DNA from: Salinimicrobium xinjiangense DSM 19287 | Lineage (GTDB): Bacteria > Bacteroidota > Bacteroidia > Flavobacteriales > Flavobacteriaceae | Reading direction: 5' to 3' | DNA: 64,000 nt | Assembly (NCBI RefSeq): GCF_000423585.1 | Contig: NZ_AUIG01000022.1 | Coordinates: forward strand, 1-64,000 | Part shown: positions 7,530 through 16,225 of the stretch, in pieces | How positions within the stretch are numbered: the stretch's first letter is position 1 | Layout: every line of letters starts with the position of its first letter | Notes under the pieces: generated by a model | Seen by the model: only the letters and a program-made list of their open reading frames with translations | Told to the model about the DNA's origin: nothing | The model's database searches: none | Translations under genes and position numbers: made by a program

Positions 7530-7869
7530 TTTTGGGTAAATTCCAATTTTAAAGCACAAAATTCCAATTTGAGACAGAATGACGGCGGAGCCGACCTTTA
7601 CATCCTGAACTCTTCGGGTAAATATCAATTTACAAGTCATTGTTGTCCGGTAAAAGAATCTAGAGCGCTCCGCTTCTAGAATCCAGAACCAAGACATTTT
7701 TATAAGATGCTGAAATTCAATGTTGTGAAAATTCAAAGAACTAAGAACCACCCCCCTCAGACTGATAGATTAGATCTCTTATTAGCATTAGCGGGCTTTT
7801 CTGAGGTTCCCTCTTTTTTCATCAGACAACAAATGATTACAAGTACCAAATTCCAATTTGAGACAGAAT
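7530..7869. other. Intergenic repeat field between the 70-bp copies
   Basis: This stretch holds a truncated repeat unit (about 7561-7640: ATTCCAATTTGAGACAGAAT, then GACGGCGGAGCCG) and unique AT-rich DNA. The word ATTCCAATTTGAGACAGAAT recurs at 7851 immediately before copy 2. The words GTACCAA-ATTCCAA belong to the 7-bp-period family seen elsewhere in the window. No credible gene is present. Confidence 0.6.
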
Positions 7870-7939
7870 GACGGCGGAGCCGGCAGAGCTTTTGTATTTC
7901 CAGCGCCGGATGTAATTAGGATTCTTTAAATCCTGAACC
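7870..7939. repeat. 70-bp direct repeat, copy 2
   Basis: Identical to 7460-7529 over 70 bp, offset by 410 bp, and followed by a similar tail (GGGGGTAAAATTCAAT, then CAAGCACCAAATTCCAA). Such exact identity in non-coding DNA points to recent duplication or gene conversion. Confidence 0.85.
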
Positions 7940-8021
7940 CTGGGGGTAAAATTCAATCTTCAAGCACCAAATTCCAATATTCCTTATACTCTACGACTCA
8001 AATTATAACCGGGATGTTGGG

Positions 8022-8046
8022 TCTCTCTCTCTCTCTCTCTCTCTCT
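8022..8046. repeat. (TC)12T dinucleotide microsatellite
   Basis: Twenty-five uninterrupted bases alternate T and C. It lies about 190 bp before the gene at 8234 and 114 bp before a -7 element, so it is a slippage-prone tract outside any coding frame. Confidence 0.95.
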
Positions 8047-8159
8047 ATTTAATTATGTGTTTCGTGAATTTCGGTAAGCTTCATATATATCCAGTGGTTA
8101 GCCATTACCTCTTTCTGGTCATTCGTATCATTCCACAGAAAGAGGCCTGTATTAAGTAA

Positions 8160-8167
8160 TAAATTTG
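8160..8167 (+). promoter_or_regulatory. -7 promoter element (TAAATTTG)
   Basis: Exact match to TAnnTTTG, 66 bp before the ATG at 8234. Confidence 0.45.
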
Positions 8168-8233
8168 CGGTTGAATTCGGAAGTCCTTATTCAGTAACAG
8201 CTTTCCGAAGAATTCTAATTTAAATTTTTTATC

Positions 8234-8785
8234 ATGAAAAAGTCAGTCGTTTATTTAATGTTCCTTATGTGGACAGGTATTATGAGTGCTCAAATTACAG
8301 AATTAAGAGAGGCACGGGTGGGGTTTGATCCACAACTACCTGAAATAACGGTGAGTGGTAATACCTATAGGATTAAAATCCAGGAAAAATATTCAGGTGA
8401 GTTTGAAAAAGACCCTATGGCATACCTCGATAAGTATTGCAATATAGAAGCCTTCATTGATCTCATACAGGATGAAAATCATATTGAATATTTCGTAGAG
8501 CTCAAGAGCACTAAAGGGAACATGCAGGCAAAATATTGCCGAGAAGGGAATTTAAAGAAAGTGACCTGTAAACTAAAAAATGTTCTTCTTCCCGATGATC
8601 TTAGAGAAGAGGTTTACCGAAATTATAAAGGATGGACCATGGTAGAAAATATTCATGTGGTAAAGGGGCGTAATGGAGCAATTGGAGAAGAGTATTTTAA
8701 AATAAAACTGGAGAACGATGGACGCATTCAGAATTTAAAACTTAAGAGAAATAGAATGAACGGGAGAGAAATAGCGGGCATTTAA
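8234..8785 (+). CDS. Secreted protein with PepSY-like C-terminal half
   Basis: This 183-aa protein has a signal peptide (residues 1-19, MSAQ). Only general features can be recognised: the second half (PDDLREEVYRNYKGWTMV, then EYFKIKLENDGRIQNLKL) follows the pattern of PepSY-like periplasmic domains, in which a short helix is followed by a two-strand hairpin. Two Cys (YCNIEAF, YCREGN) could form a disulfide. It is predicted to be periplasmic. No operon partner is present. The function is unknown and the PepSY-like assignment is tentative. Confidence 0.6.
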   Translation: MKKSVVYLMFLMWTGIMSAQITELREARVGFDPQLPEITVSGNTYRIKIQEKYSGEFEKDPMAYLDKYCNIEAFIDLIQDENHIEYFVELKSTKGNMQAKYCREGNLKKVTCKLKNVLLPDDLREEVYRNYKGWTMVENIHVVKGRNGAIGEEYFKIKLENDGRIQNLKLKRNRMNGREIAGI

Positions 8786-8937
8786 GATATCTAACCCGGC
8801 TCGCAGGAGGACTGTCAAAGAAATCATTTTTTTGCATTAAAGGCAAAGTTTCAACCAGGTTGGAGAAGTTAAGGGATGATTTGTTTTGACAGTCTTCTTT
8901 TTACTGTTTTAAAAGCTTTTGCTCCGGGGACAAAAAT

Positions 8938-8984
8938 GTCCGAAAAGCCCCGTAATAATAGGGATTTTGTAGAAATTTTCGGAC
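8938..8984. repeat. Inverted repeat upstream of the LytTR gene
   Basis: GTCCGAAAA (8938-8946) is perfectly complementary to TTTTCGGAC (8976-8984) with a 29-nt spacer that contains CCC...GGG. It ends 32 bp before the -7 element at 9016, so it could be an operator or a structured upstream transcript end. Confidence 0.5.
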
Positions 8985-9015
8985 GGTTATTCTTCTTTAT
9001 TAAAACAGGAAGACG

Positions 9016-9023
9016 TAAATTTG
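9016..9023 (+). promoter_or_regulatory. -7 promoter element (TAAATTTG) of the LytTR gene
   Basis: Exact TAnnTTTG match, 31 bp before the GTG start at 9054, which is typical spacing for this phylum. Confidence 0.6.
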
Positions 9024-9053
9024 ACCAGTATTTCAGGAATTCATTTCTAACCT

Positions 9054-9809
9054 GTGAAAGCTTTAGTAATAGATGATGAAGGACTCGCCAGAAAGCGGGT
9101 TATAAACCTCCTAAACAGGATCTCAGAAATTGAAGTCTTAGGAGAATGCAAGGGTGGGAAAAAAGCTGTAGAGCAGATAAACGAGCAAAAACCAGATCTT
9201 ATCTTTCTTGATCTTGAAATGAAAGAGCTTGATGGTTTTGAAGTTCTTGACAGGATCAATATAAATTCCAGACCCATAATTGTTTTAATGACTTCACAGA
9301 GTACAGATGCCTGTAAAGCATTCGATACCGGAGCCTGTGATCTGCTTCTTAAACCGTTTAAAGATGAACGGTTTTATAAGACCATCTCCAGAATTCTTAA
9401 ATCTGCACCAAGGGAAGTAGTGAATATTGAAAACACGGTAGAAAATCTTTTGCGTTTGTATACGGGAAAAACAAGGAATCCTGCTTTTAAGATTCCGGTG
9501 AAGCAGGGAAATAAAACTGTGCTGCTGGATCCCCGTGAAATTTTTTACATTATTTCTTCCGGTTATTATGCAGAGATCTACACAAGAGACCATAAATATG
9601 TTCTCCGTGAATCCTTGTGTGCGCTGGAGGAAATTCTTGATCCCGATCTTTTCTTCCGTATCCACAGATCTGCTATTGTCAATCTTGATCACGTCAAAGA
9701 ACTCATTCATTCAGAATATGGGGAGATAGACGCAAAAATGACCGATGGTCGTCTCCTTCATACCAGCAAATCACACAAAAAGCATTTCCTGGAAAAACTG
9801 GGAGTTTAA
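9054..9809 (+). CDS. LytTR-family response regulator
   Basis: This 251-aa cytoplasmic regulator has a receiver domain (residues 1-115) with acidic pocket D7-D8 (VIDDEG), phospho-acceptor D53 (IFLDLEMKELDG), T80 and K100 (LLLKPFKD), then a LytTR DNA-binding domain (about 150-250; REIFYIISSGYYAEIYT, FFRIHRSAIVNLDHVKEL, LHTSKSHKKHF). Such proteins bind direct repeats in promoters when phosphorylated by LytS-type kinases. No sensor kinase is adjacent, so it is an orphan here. The start is GTG, chosen because VKALVIDDEG begins the receiver fold properly and a -7 element lies 31 bp upstream. Confidence 0.9.
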   Translation: MKALVIDDEGLARKRVINLLNRISEIEVLGECKGGKKAVEQINEQKPDLIFLDLEMKELDGFEVLDRININSRPIIVLMTSQSTDACKAFDTGACDLLLKPFKDERFYKTISRILKSAPREVVNIENTVENLLRLYTGKTRNPAFKIPVKQGNKTVLLDPREIFYIISSGYYAEIYTRDHKYVLRESLCALEEILDPDLFFRIHRSAIVNLDHVKELIHSEYGEIDAKMTDGRLLHTSKSHKKHFLEKLGV

Positions 9810-10073
9810 GCGTTCAAGCCGACCGGGGTATAAATTTCTCCTTTTATCAAGATTTTGTTCTGCCTGTGGAATACCGGTTAAAGCTAAACTTTTATAAAAA
9901 CCGAAAAGCATGAATTGTCTCAGGTTTTCCAAACCGGAGAACTTCCACACCAATATCTAATGGCTGCTAAACTTATCCTGACAGAAGTGTTTTAACAATA
10001 AAAATTCTGTTAACCTATTAGCTTTATTGAATGAAAGTATTGAAATTAAGAATGAATTTAAAATATCTCTGTT

Positions 10074-10445
10074 ATGATTAGTACAAAGATTCACGGATAT
10101 CTGGATTACATCATGGGGCTCACTCTTATCCTTCTGCCTTTGATCCTAAAAATATCTTCGGGTGCAGCCAGTACAATTCTTGTTGTTCTGGGAGCGGGAG
10201 TGATTGTCTATAGTCTTATTACAGATTATGAACTGGGATTGCTTAAGATCCTGGCAATGAAGACCCATCTTATCGTTGATATTATTGGAGGCATTTTTCT
10301 AGTTGCCTCGCCCTGGCTCTTCGGCTTTGCAGATGAGATCATCTGGCCGTTTGTTATTTTAGGTGCCCTTGAAATAGGAGCCGGTCTTCTCACGAAAAAA
10401 GAGCCGTCTTATGAATCTCATCCTAATCACCATAAAGGAGAGTAG
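10074..10445 (+). CDS. SPW-repeat integral membrane protein
   Basis: This 123-aa protein has four predicted membrane helices (about 12-28, 32-48, 65-84, 90-107). The signature ASPWLFGFADE (about 78-88) identifies the SPW-repeat family, with a first degenerate repeat near IHGYLDYIMGLTLILLP. The C-terminus is polar and His-rich (ESHPNHHKGE). It is an inner-membrane protein of unknown function. It converges on the transporter at 10458 with only 12 bp between the stops and no visible terminator. Confidence 0.8.
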   Translation: MISTKIHGYLDYIMGLTLILLPLILKISSGAASTILVVLGAGVIVYSLITDYELGLLKILAMKTHLIVDIIGGIFLVASPWLFGFADEIIWPFVILGALEIGAGLLTKKEPSYESHPNHHKGE

Positions 10446-10457
10446 AGGGAGAATTTA

Positions 10458-11828
10458 TCACAGAAGCAGAAGTGCACCTACATATATAAGGATCCCCGTG
10501 AGCATTAGAATGAGGGTATAAGGCAGGATCTCCCGGGCCTCCAGCTTCGTGATTGCGAGCAATGGCAAAGCCCAAAAGGGCTGTAACATATTAGTGATCT
10601 GGTCTCCATAAGCAAAGGCCATAATTGCTTTGTTGAGAGGGACACCCAGTTGCAGTGCACTTTCGATGATTACCGGACCCTGTACTGCCCACTGTCCGCC
10701 ACCACTGGGAACAAAAATATTTACCAGGCCTGCGCTAAAGAAGATGTACACAGGGAGACTAGCCTCTGTTGCAATTTCAGCAAAGAAAACAGCTATATCA
10801 TTTACCATTCCTGTTTCCCTCATGATCCCCATGATACCAAAATACAGTGGGAATTGGATAAGAATAGCCCCGGCACCAACGATTGCTTCATCCAAAGCCC
10901 TGAGAAAGGAAACGAAAGAGCTGTGCATGAGGATACAAAGGCTTAACATGAGAAAATTAAGCATGTTCGGAGTTAAATTTGCTTCAAGTAAGTTAGAATG
11001 GTAGTTGGCAAAAAAGGCGGCCAGGAGGAGAAGACCAAAGACTGTTTTCAGAGCAGGGGAGTGGTCCAGCTTTTCGGCTCCGAAAATGAAAAATTTTTCT
11101 TTAGTTCGTTTTTCCTGCGGAAGGTTGACTTCTTTTACACTTGTGGCTTTTGAGACAAAATAAAGTACCCCAGGTATAATAACCAGTAAAAGTCCGAAAA
11201 TTATGAGGTTCCAGGAGGAAAAAATTGTTATTTCAGTTGAGATATACTCCGGAAGCCCTGCTGCTATACCGGTGTTTTCTGCTCCCGGAAAGAGACTTTC
11301 TAAATGCCCTTTTTCAGCAGCCTTGAGAGGTGCGCTTCCGCTCATGCCTCCATGCCAGACCATAAGACCTACATAACCTGAAGCTCCCAGCAGCGGATAA
11401 TTGATCTTGAAATTTTTTTCCCTGGCTGTTTCCGCCACTTTACGAGCCATAATAGCTCCAAATATGAGGCCGAGTCCCCAATTGAAAAATGCTACTATCA
11501 TGGTAGAAACAGAAACCATAACAACCGCACTTGAATTACCCTTAACCAGAGAGGTGAGTTTACTTGTGATTTTTGCCACCGGTTTGCTGAGAACGAGAAT
11601 ATGTCCTAAAACCAGGATCAGCATCATTTGCACCGCAAAAACCAGGAGGGAAGGATCCCACATGCCTTTTTGCCAGGAATCAAGAATATTTGTTGCATCG
11701 GAAACTCCTGTATTTCCGGTAAAGAAAAAAGCCAGGAGCATGGTGAGGAGAGTAAGCAGTACCGCCAGCGTAAAAGGGGCTGGAATAAATCTTCTGAAGC
11801 CAGACTCTATAAGCCTTGTAATATTCAT
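10458..11828 (-). CDS. Short-chain fatty acid transporter (AtoE family)
   Basis: This 456-aa inner-membrane protein has about 11-12 hydrophobic segments. It shows the AtoE family pattern: N-terminal ESGFRRFIPAPFTLAVLLT, the conserved WGLGLIFGAIMARKVAE (about 118-134), GLMVWHGGMSGSAPLKAAE (about 154-172) and VNIFVPSGGGQWAVQGPVI (about 365-383). The E. coli relative carries short-chain fatty acids such as butyrate into the cell. No acyl-CoA transferase or other ato genes are adjacent, so the substrate is inferred from the family only. Confidence 0.85.
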   Translation of the reverse strand: MNITRLIESGFRRFIPAPFTLAVLLTLLTMLLAFFFTGNTGVSDATNILDSWQKGMWDPSLLVFAVQMMLILVLGHILVLSKPVAKITSKLTSLVKGNSSAVVMVSVSTMIVAFFNWGLGLIFGAIMARKVAETAREKNFKINYPLLGASGYVGLMVWHGGMSGSAPLKAAEKGHLESLFPGAENTGIAAGLPEYISTEITIFSSWNLIIFGLLLVIIPGVLYFVSKATSVKEVNLPQEKRTKEKFFIFGAEKLDHSPALKTVFGLLLLAAFFANYHSNLLEANLTPNMLNFLMLSLCILMHSSFVSFLRALDEAIVGAGAILIQFPLYFGIMGIMRETGMVNDIAVFFAEIATEASLPVYIFFSAGLVNIFVPSGGGQWAVQGPVIIESALQLGVPLNKAIMAFAYGDQITNMLQPFWALPLLAITKLEAREILPYTLILMLTGILIYVGALLLL

Positions 11829-11997
11829 AACCTCAAATATGAGGAAAAAGTTTGAAATTAATCCTCATGAATTTGATGGGAGCAGGTTAGAAGCTGTGAA
11901 TTGAAAGTGAGTTGAAAATAAAGAAGTTGAAGGTGTCAAAAAAGGCAAAATCGGGCCTGCTTCCGGGAAGGAAGTCATTGAAGGTTGCAGTAATAAG

Positions 11998-12168
11998 TTA
12001 CTCTTCTCTTATCAGTCTCTTAAGCTGTTCGGTCATTTGAGGATCGGCATCCAAGCCATGTACATCACGGGCGTGTTGTGTAGCCTGTCCTAAAACTTCT
12101 TCGTCTGAACCCGCTCTGATGATACCATCGCAGTCAAATCCTGCATCACGACAATGTAATGTTCTCAT
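11998..12168 (-). CDS. DUF1059 small protein
   Basis: This 56-aa gene starts at the ATG at 12166-12168 and stops at 11998-12000. The product begins MRTLHCRDAGFDCDGIIR and contains QHARDVHGLDADPQMTEQLK, the full pattern of DUF1059 proteins: two conserved Cys (C6, C13) and a helical second half with His. The family is widespread and small, and its role is unknown. A metal- or redox-linked role is sometimes suspected from the Cys/His set. It is separate from its neighbours. Confidence 0.85.
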   Translation of the reverse strand: MRTLHCRDAGFDCDGIIRAGSDEEVLGQATQHARDVHGLDADPQMTEQLKRLIREE

Positions 12169-12238
12169 GATTATAATTTTTGGAAAAATTATGTTCTTTT
12201 CAGAACATCGGCAATAGGGGAAACTACTGCTTTATATT

Positions 12239-12583
12239 CTATCTAAGCAGTCTGCGGGTAATGAAATTTGTTTTTTGAAAATAGCTGCTGTGTGCCGCAC
12301 CCAGGTTTAAAATTGTGGTGAAGAGTCCCGAGAAAATAAAAAGATATTGGTATGCTACAGCATTGTAGAAGGAATTCAGAATAAATACAGCCAAACCTAC
12401 AAGGAGAATAGAACAGAAAAAAGAAAGCCACTCATCGTGTTTTATATGGAGACGGTTAAGAAACCATTTCAACAACGGATTCTTTTCTTCATAAGCACCC
12501 TCTTGCCGATAAAAGGAGATATAGGAAACCAAAAATTTTGAGGCTATAATCTCCAGAGCAATCAGCACAATTAATAGATCCAT
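12239..12583 (-). CDS. Small membrane protein of unknown function
   Basis: This 114-aa protein has three predicted membrane segments (about residues 2-20, 53-72, 78-96). It resembles DUF5658-like proteins in the motif EKNPLLKWFLNRLHIKHDEW, where a conserved 'NPL' follows the first helix. The C-terminus is basic (TRRLLR), suggesting an inside orientation. It stands alone between DUF1059 and the hemolysin III homologue. I do not recognise a precise function. Confidence 0.55.
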   Translation of the reverse strand: MDLLIVLIALEIIASKFLVSYISFYRQEGAYEEKNPLLKWFLNRLHIKHDEWLSFFCSILLVGLAVFILNSFYNAVAYQYLFIFSGLFTTILNLGAAHSSYFQKTNFITRRLLR

Positions 12584-12801
12584 AGATTTTAAGTAGATGA
12601 TACTGAACCTGCTAAATTAATCCAATATTTCAATTCCACAAGTTTTTTTAAGAAAATTTAGGTTATTCAGCTAAAAATAGCGCTATTCATCGATTAAAAA
12701 GTTTGTAAGTAGGACTTTTTTGAAGGAAAATTCTTCCATTTAATTAGATAAAATTTTAATTCGAACAGAGAATAGTTTAATTTTACTGCAGATAAATTCC
12801 C

Positions 12802-13458
12802 ATGAAAAAGCCTCTTAAAGTTAGACTCTATTCTCCGCGGGAGGAGCTTTTAAACGTTATCACCCACGCTGCCGGCCTGGTGTTTAGTATTCTAGGGCTT
12901 TTCCTATTAGTATTCAGGGCATTGGCCTATGACAGTGCAAAATTATTGTTGAGTTTTGTCATTTTTGGAAGCTCCCTTATTTTGCTTTACGCAGCTTCAA
13001 CTCTTTACCATAGTACCCGAAATCTGCGAAGACGGTTTATCTTTAAAATATTTGATCACGTCGCGATCTTCATATTAATTGCGGGTACATATACGCCCTT
13101 TGCGCTTGTTACCCTGCAAGGCCGCACCGGCTGGATCATTTTGGGAGTAGTTTGGAGTATAGCTATTCTGGGAACCATTTTAAAACTTTTCTTTACCGGA
13201 AAATTTAAAATCCTGTCCACTTTACTTTATGTAGCAATGGGCTGGGTGATCATATTTGCCATTGAGCCCCTGATGGAAAATCTTACGTCGGCCGGACTTT
13301 GGTGGCTGTTAGGGGGCGGACTTGCTTATACCATTGGCGCAATTCTCTACAGCATAGGTAAAATAAAATTTAACCATGCGATGTTCCACTTCTTTGTTCT
13401 ACTAGGAAGCTATTGTCATTTTGTAGCCATCTACTGTTATGTATTACCTGTTGTGTAA
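12802..13458 (+). CDS. Hemolysin III family protein (PAQR-type)
   Basis: This 218-aa inner-membrane protein has seven predicted helices and the PAQR metal-site motifs: REELLNVITHAAGLVFSIL (about residues 14-32, with His), STLYHSTRN (about 66-74, Ser and His), DHVAIFILIAGTYTPF (about 84-99, Asp/His) and a C-terminal HFFVLLGSYCHFVA (about 197-210) with two His. These residues bind zinc in the family's hydrolase-like core. The bacterial members (YqfA/TrhA) are thought to act in membrane energetics rather than as true toxins. It is probably monocistronic. Confidence 0.88.
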   Translation: MKKPLKVRLYSPREELLNVITHAAGLVFSILGLFLLVFRALAYDSAKLLLSFVIFGSSLILLYAASTLYHSTRNLRRRFIFKIFDHVAIFILIAGTYTPFALVTLQGRTGWIILGVVWSIAILGTILKLFFTGKFKILSTLLYVAMGWVIIFAIEPLMENLTSAGLWWLLGGGLAYTIGAILYSIGKIKFNHAMFHFFVLLGSYCHFVAIYCYVLPVV

Positions 13459-13508
13459 CTCCCGCTTAAATTATATTTTACCTGAAGGCTAAATTTTAAT
13501 CTGACCAA

Positions 13509-13811
13509 ATGACTAGTAAGAAAGTGAAAAGAAGTGAACAATATAAAGTTAATGAAGAACTCATTACCCGTGACTGGCTGGCTATCGACCGCACCCGGAT
13601 GGCTAATGAGCGCACCTTCCTGGCGTATTTTCGTACCTTTATTGTAATACTTGGTTCAGGGGTGGCAATTCTTCGGGTAGAGATACTTGAGGACATGCTC
13701 GATCTGGGAGTATTTCTTCTGATAGTAGCTCCCATTGTGCTCATCGTTGGCCTGGTGCGGTTTATTTATGTGAAAAGGCATATCCGGAAGTATTATACTT
13801 TGAACGAGTGA
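13509..13811 (+). CDS. DUF202 membrane protein (YidH-like)
   Basis: This 100-aa protein has the DUF202 signature DWLAIDRTRMANERTFLAYF (residues about 20-39) preceding two membrane helices (about 40-56 and 68-86), and ends with a short basic tail. The family lies in the inner membrane and its function is unknown. It follows the hemolysin III gene by 50 bp on the same strand, so the two may be cotranscribed. Confidence 0.85.
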   Translation: MTSKKVKRSEQYKVNEELITRDWLAIDRTRMANERTFLAYFRTFIVILGSGVAILRVEILEDMLDLGVFLLIVAPIVLIVGLVRFIYVKRHIRKYYTLNE

Positions 13812-13870
13812 TCTGTGCTCAGAGACCGGAAAAAAAATAGAATTCCTGTCTCTCCGGTAAACCCTAACTT

Positions 13871-14602
13871 TTATCTTTTTACTTTTCTCTTCCCGGTTTT
13901 CCCAAAAACCTTCATCATAGTAGGAGAGGAAATAAACCAAAGAATAAAACCGCTCAACACTGTAATGAGGCCTAAAAGAGAAAATGCCCGGAGAATAGTG
14001 GTATTAAAATCATCCCTGGTGTCGTAATCCATGGTGTGGGTCATCCATAAGAAATCAAACCATCTCCAGTCTCTGTGCCTCACAGAACGGAAAGTACCAT
14101 CAACAGTCGATACATAGGCCTTGATATTTTCAGGGGATTTGTAATTAATCACAAAGGCAGGTAAGCGTCCGCTTCTGTATTCATGGTGATCTCCGGTTGA
14201 AATTATCCTTTCGACGCTCTCAATTTTCAGATTATCCAACATATATTTATCTGCAATCTTCACCGCTTCTTCTTCGGAAACTTCTTGTTTTTGTTCTCCG
14301 CTTCGGGCGTGGATAAGCTTGTTTTCATTGATCCAGTAATAAGGTTCTCCGGCAATATCTTTCAGCTGTAAGCTTTCCACCTGTTCATCTGGCAACAGTG
14401 CAGATATCCCCTCCAGATTTGAAAATGCAACAGGGTGAACGTGTGCTTTTCTGAAGTGATCACCGTGAATTTCATCAATGTCTGTCCAGCTAAAGTATAT
14501 TCCGCTTATAGTCCACATTAAAAATTGAATACCAAGGAAAATTCCGAGGTAACGATGGGCTTTGCGTATCCATCCGGCGGTTTTGCGCTTTACGAAAGGC
14601 AT
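13871..14602 (-). CDS. PepSY domain membrane protein
   Basis: This 243-aa protein has an N-terminal membrane helix (WIRKAHRYLGIFLGIQFLMW, about residues 11-30), a periplasmic PepSY-type domain (about 75-170) and a C-terminal helix (about 205-228). The sequence RYLGIFLGIQFLMWTISGIY and DWRWFDFLWMTHTMDYDTRD are typical of PepSY-associated TM proteins linked in some genomes to iron uptake or ferric reduction. No such partners are adjacent here. It converges on the DUF202 gene. Confidence 0.8.
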   Translation of the reverse strand: MPFVKRKTAGWIRKAHRYLGIFLGIQFLMWTISGIYFSWTDIDEIHGDHFRKAHVHPVAFSNLEGISALLPDEQVESLQLKDIAGEPYYWINENKLIHARSGEQKQEVSEEEAVKIADKYMLDNLKIESVERIISTGDHHEYRSGRLPAFVINYKSPENIKAYVSTVDGTFRSVRHRDWRWFDFLWMTHTMDYDTRDDFNTTILRAFSLLGLITVLSGFILWFISSPTMMKVFGKTGKRKVKR

Positions 14603-14692
14603 AAGAAATTTTGTAGATTAATATTGCAAGTATAGGAATTTTAACCAACCTTTTCTTACTGCTTTAAACCTGATTGAGCTTTTACAAAAGAT

Positions 14693-16225
14693 CTAATATA
14701 TTCCCTCCGGAAAATTTTTACTGGAAGTTTTAGCAGCCAGCACATCCTGTAATATAAGGATAGCAGTCTGTACCATATTTCTTAATTCAAAAAAGGCCAC
14801 AGTACCCGAATTGAAGGGTGGATAATTTTCGAGCATGTCCATTAAATGCTGTAATTGTTCAAAGGCCTCCAGTTTTTCCCTTTTTGAAGCCGATTGTAAA
14901 AGCTCATAACTCATAATGCCATTCAGCCGTTGTCTGAGACTGGAGATAATTTCGTCATCTGCCTCATCCTCATGGGTATATAAAATTCTTGGCTTTCTAA
15001 TTGGTGGGACCGGGATATTTTCAATTTCTTCTATGATAGCCAGTGAGGCCTCGTGTGAGAATACAAGAGCTTCCAGAAGGGAATTGGAGGCAAGCCTGTT
15101 TGCTCCATGAAGACCCGTATGCGCGCATTCCCCGGATGCGTACAGGTTTTTAACAGAGGTCTTCGCTTTTTTGTCCGTCTGTATTCCCCCGCATTGATAA
15201 TGTGCTGCAGGTACCACCGGAATAAGATCTATGCGCACATCGATTCCTATAGAATTGCAATAGGCTACTATTGTTGGAAATTCTTTGGAGAAAGCTTTGT
15301 AATTCAGGTGCCGGCAATCGAGAAAGACTGTTGAATGCCCGGAAAGCTTAAGTTCATTAACTATTGCTTCAGAAACTATATCTCTCGTTGCAAGCTCCCC
15401 CCTTGAATCTGTCTTGAAAAGAAAGCGGTTGCCCCGGTGATTTACCAGGTAGGCTCCAAATCCACGAACTGCTTCAGAAATTAAGAATAGAGGATGTTTG
15501 TTTTCTTCAAACAGTGCGGTTGGATGAAACTGAATATAGTTCATGTTTGCAACTTTCGCTCCCGCACGCCATGCCATTGCCACTCCGTCGCCCGTTGCCA
15601 CAGAAGGATTTGTGGTATTGCCGAATACCATACCACTGCCTCCGCTCGCAAGAAAGGTGACTCTTGAGGAAATATTTATTAATTCTCCTGTTCTCTTATT
15701 CAAAGCGGTCACTCCGGTGCATTGATCCTGCACCTCATTCAGCTGCAGGTCTGTTACGAAATAGTGGTCTAAAAAAGTAATATTTGGACTGGCTTCTGCT
15801 TTCGAGATCAGTTTCCGCTGTATTTCCAGTCCGGTGAGATCTCTATGATGTACTATTCGGTGCCGGGAATGTCCTCCTTCCAGTCCTAATTCAAATTCTC
15901 CGCTTTTGGCATCAAAAGAAGTCCCCCAGTTTATCAATTCCTGCAATCTTTCAGGTGCCTGGGAAATCACCATTTGTACAACATCAAGATCGTTCAGGTT
16001 GCGCCCCGCCTTTAGGGTATCTTTGATGTGAAGCTCAAAGCTGTCCCGCAATTTATCGAGTACCACAGCGATCCCTCCCTGAGCATGGGCAGTATTTGAG
16101 ATATTATTTTCCTTTTTAGTGATAACCATTACAGAGACATCGGGCCTCGCCTCTGCCACCTTTATGGCAAAAGTGAGACCTGCTACTCCGGATCCAATAA
16201 CAAGGATATCTGTTTTCATTATCAT
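14693..16225 (-). CDS. nadB: L-aspartate oxidase
   Basis: NadB oxidises L-aspartate to iminoaspartate with FAD, the first step of de novo NAD synthesis, and hands the unstable product to NadA. The 510-aa protein has the FAD site [19 protein letters not shown] near the N-terminus, [25 protein letters not shown] (active-site region with catalytic Arg/His) and [12 protein letters not shown], then the second FAD segment [19 protein letters not shown]. Its ATG overlaps the nadA stop as ATGA (16222-16225), so translation is coupled. A second in-frame ATG two codons later is an alternative start. Confidence 0.95.
   Translation of the reverse strand: MIMKTDILVIGSGVAGLTFAIKVAEARPDVSVMVITKKENNISNTAHAQGGIAVVLDKLRDSFELHIKDTLKAGRNLNDLDVVQMVISQAPERLQELINWGTSFDAKSGEFELGLEGGHSRHRIVHHRDLTGLEIQRKLISKAEASPNITFLDHYFVTDLQLNEVQDQCTGVTALNKRTGELINISSRVTFLASGGSGMVFGNTTNPSVATGDGVAMAWRAGAKVANMNYIQFHPTALFEENKHPLFLISEAVRGFGAYLVNHRGNRFLFKTDSRGELATRDIVSEAIVNELKLSGHSTVFLDCRHLNYKAFSKEFPTIVAYCNSIGIDVRIDLIPVVPAAHYQCGGIQTDKKAKTSVKNLYASGECAHTGLHGANRLASNSLLEALVFSHEASLAIIEEIENIPVPPIRKPRILYTHEDEADDEIISSLRQRLNGIMSYELLQSASKREKLEAFEQLQHLMDMLENYPPFNSGTVAFFELRNMVQTAILILQDVLAAKTSSKNFPEGIY

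Noticed and set aside
7265-7567. Open frames across the tRNA-Pro region on both strands
   Set aside because: They overlap the tRNA, hairpins and direct repeats and have no protein-like composition.
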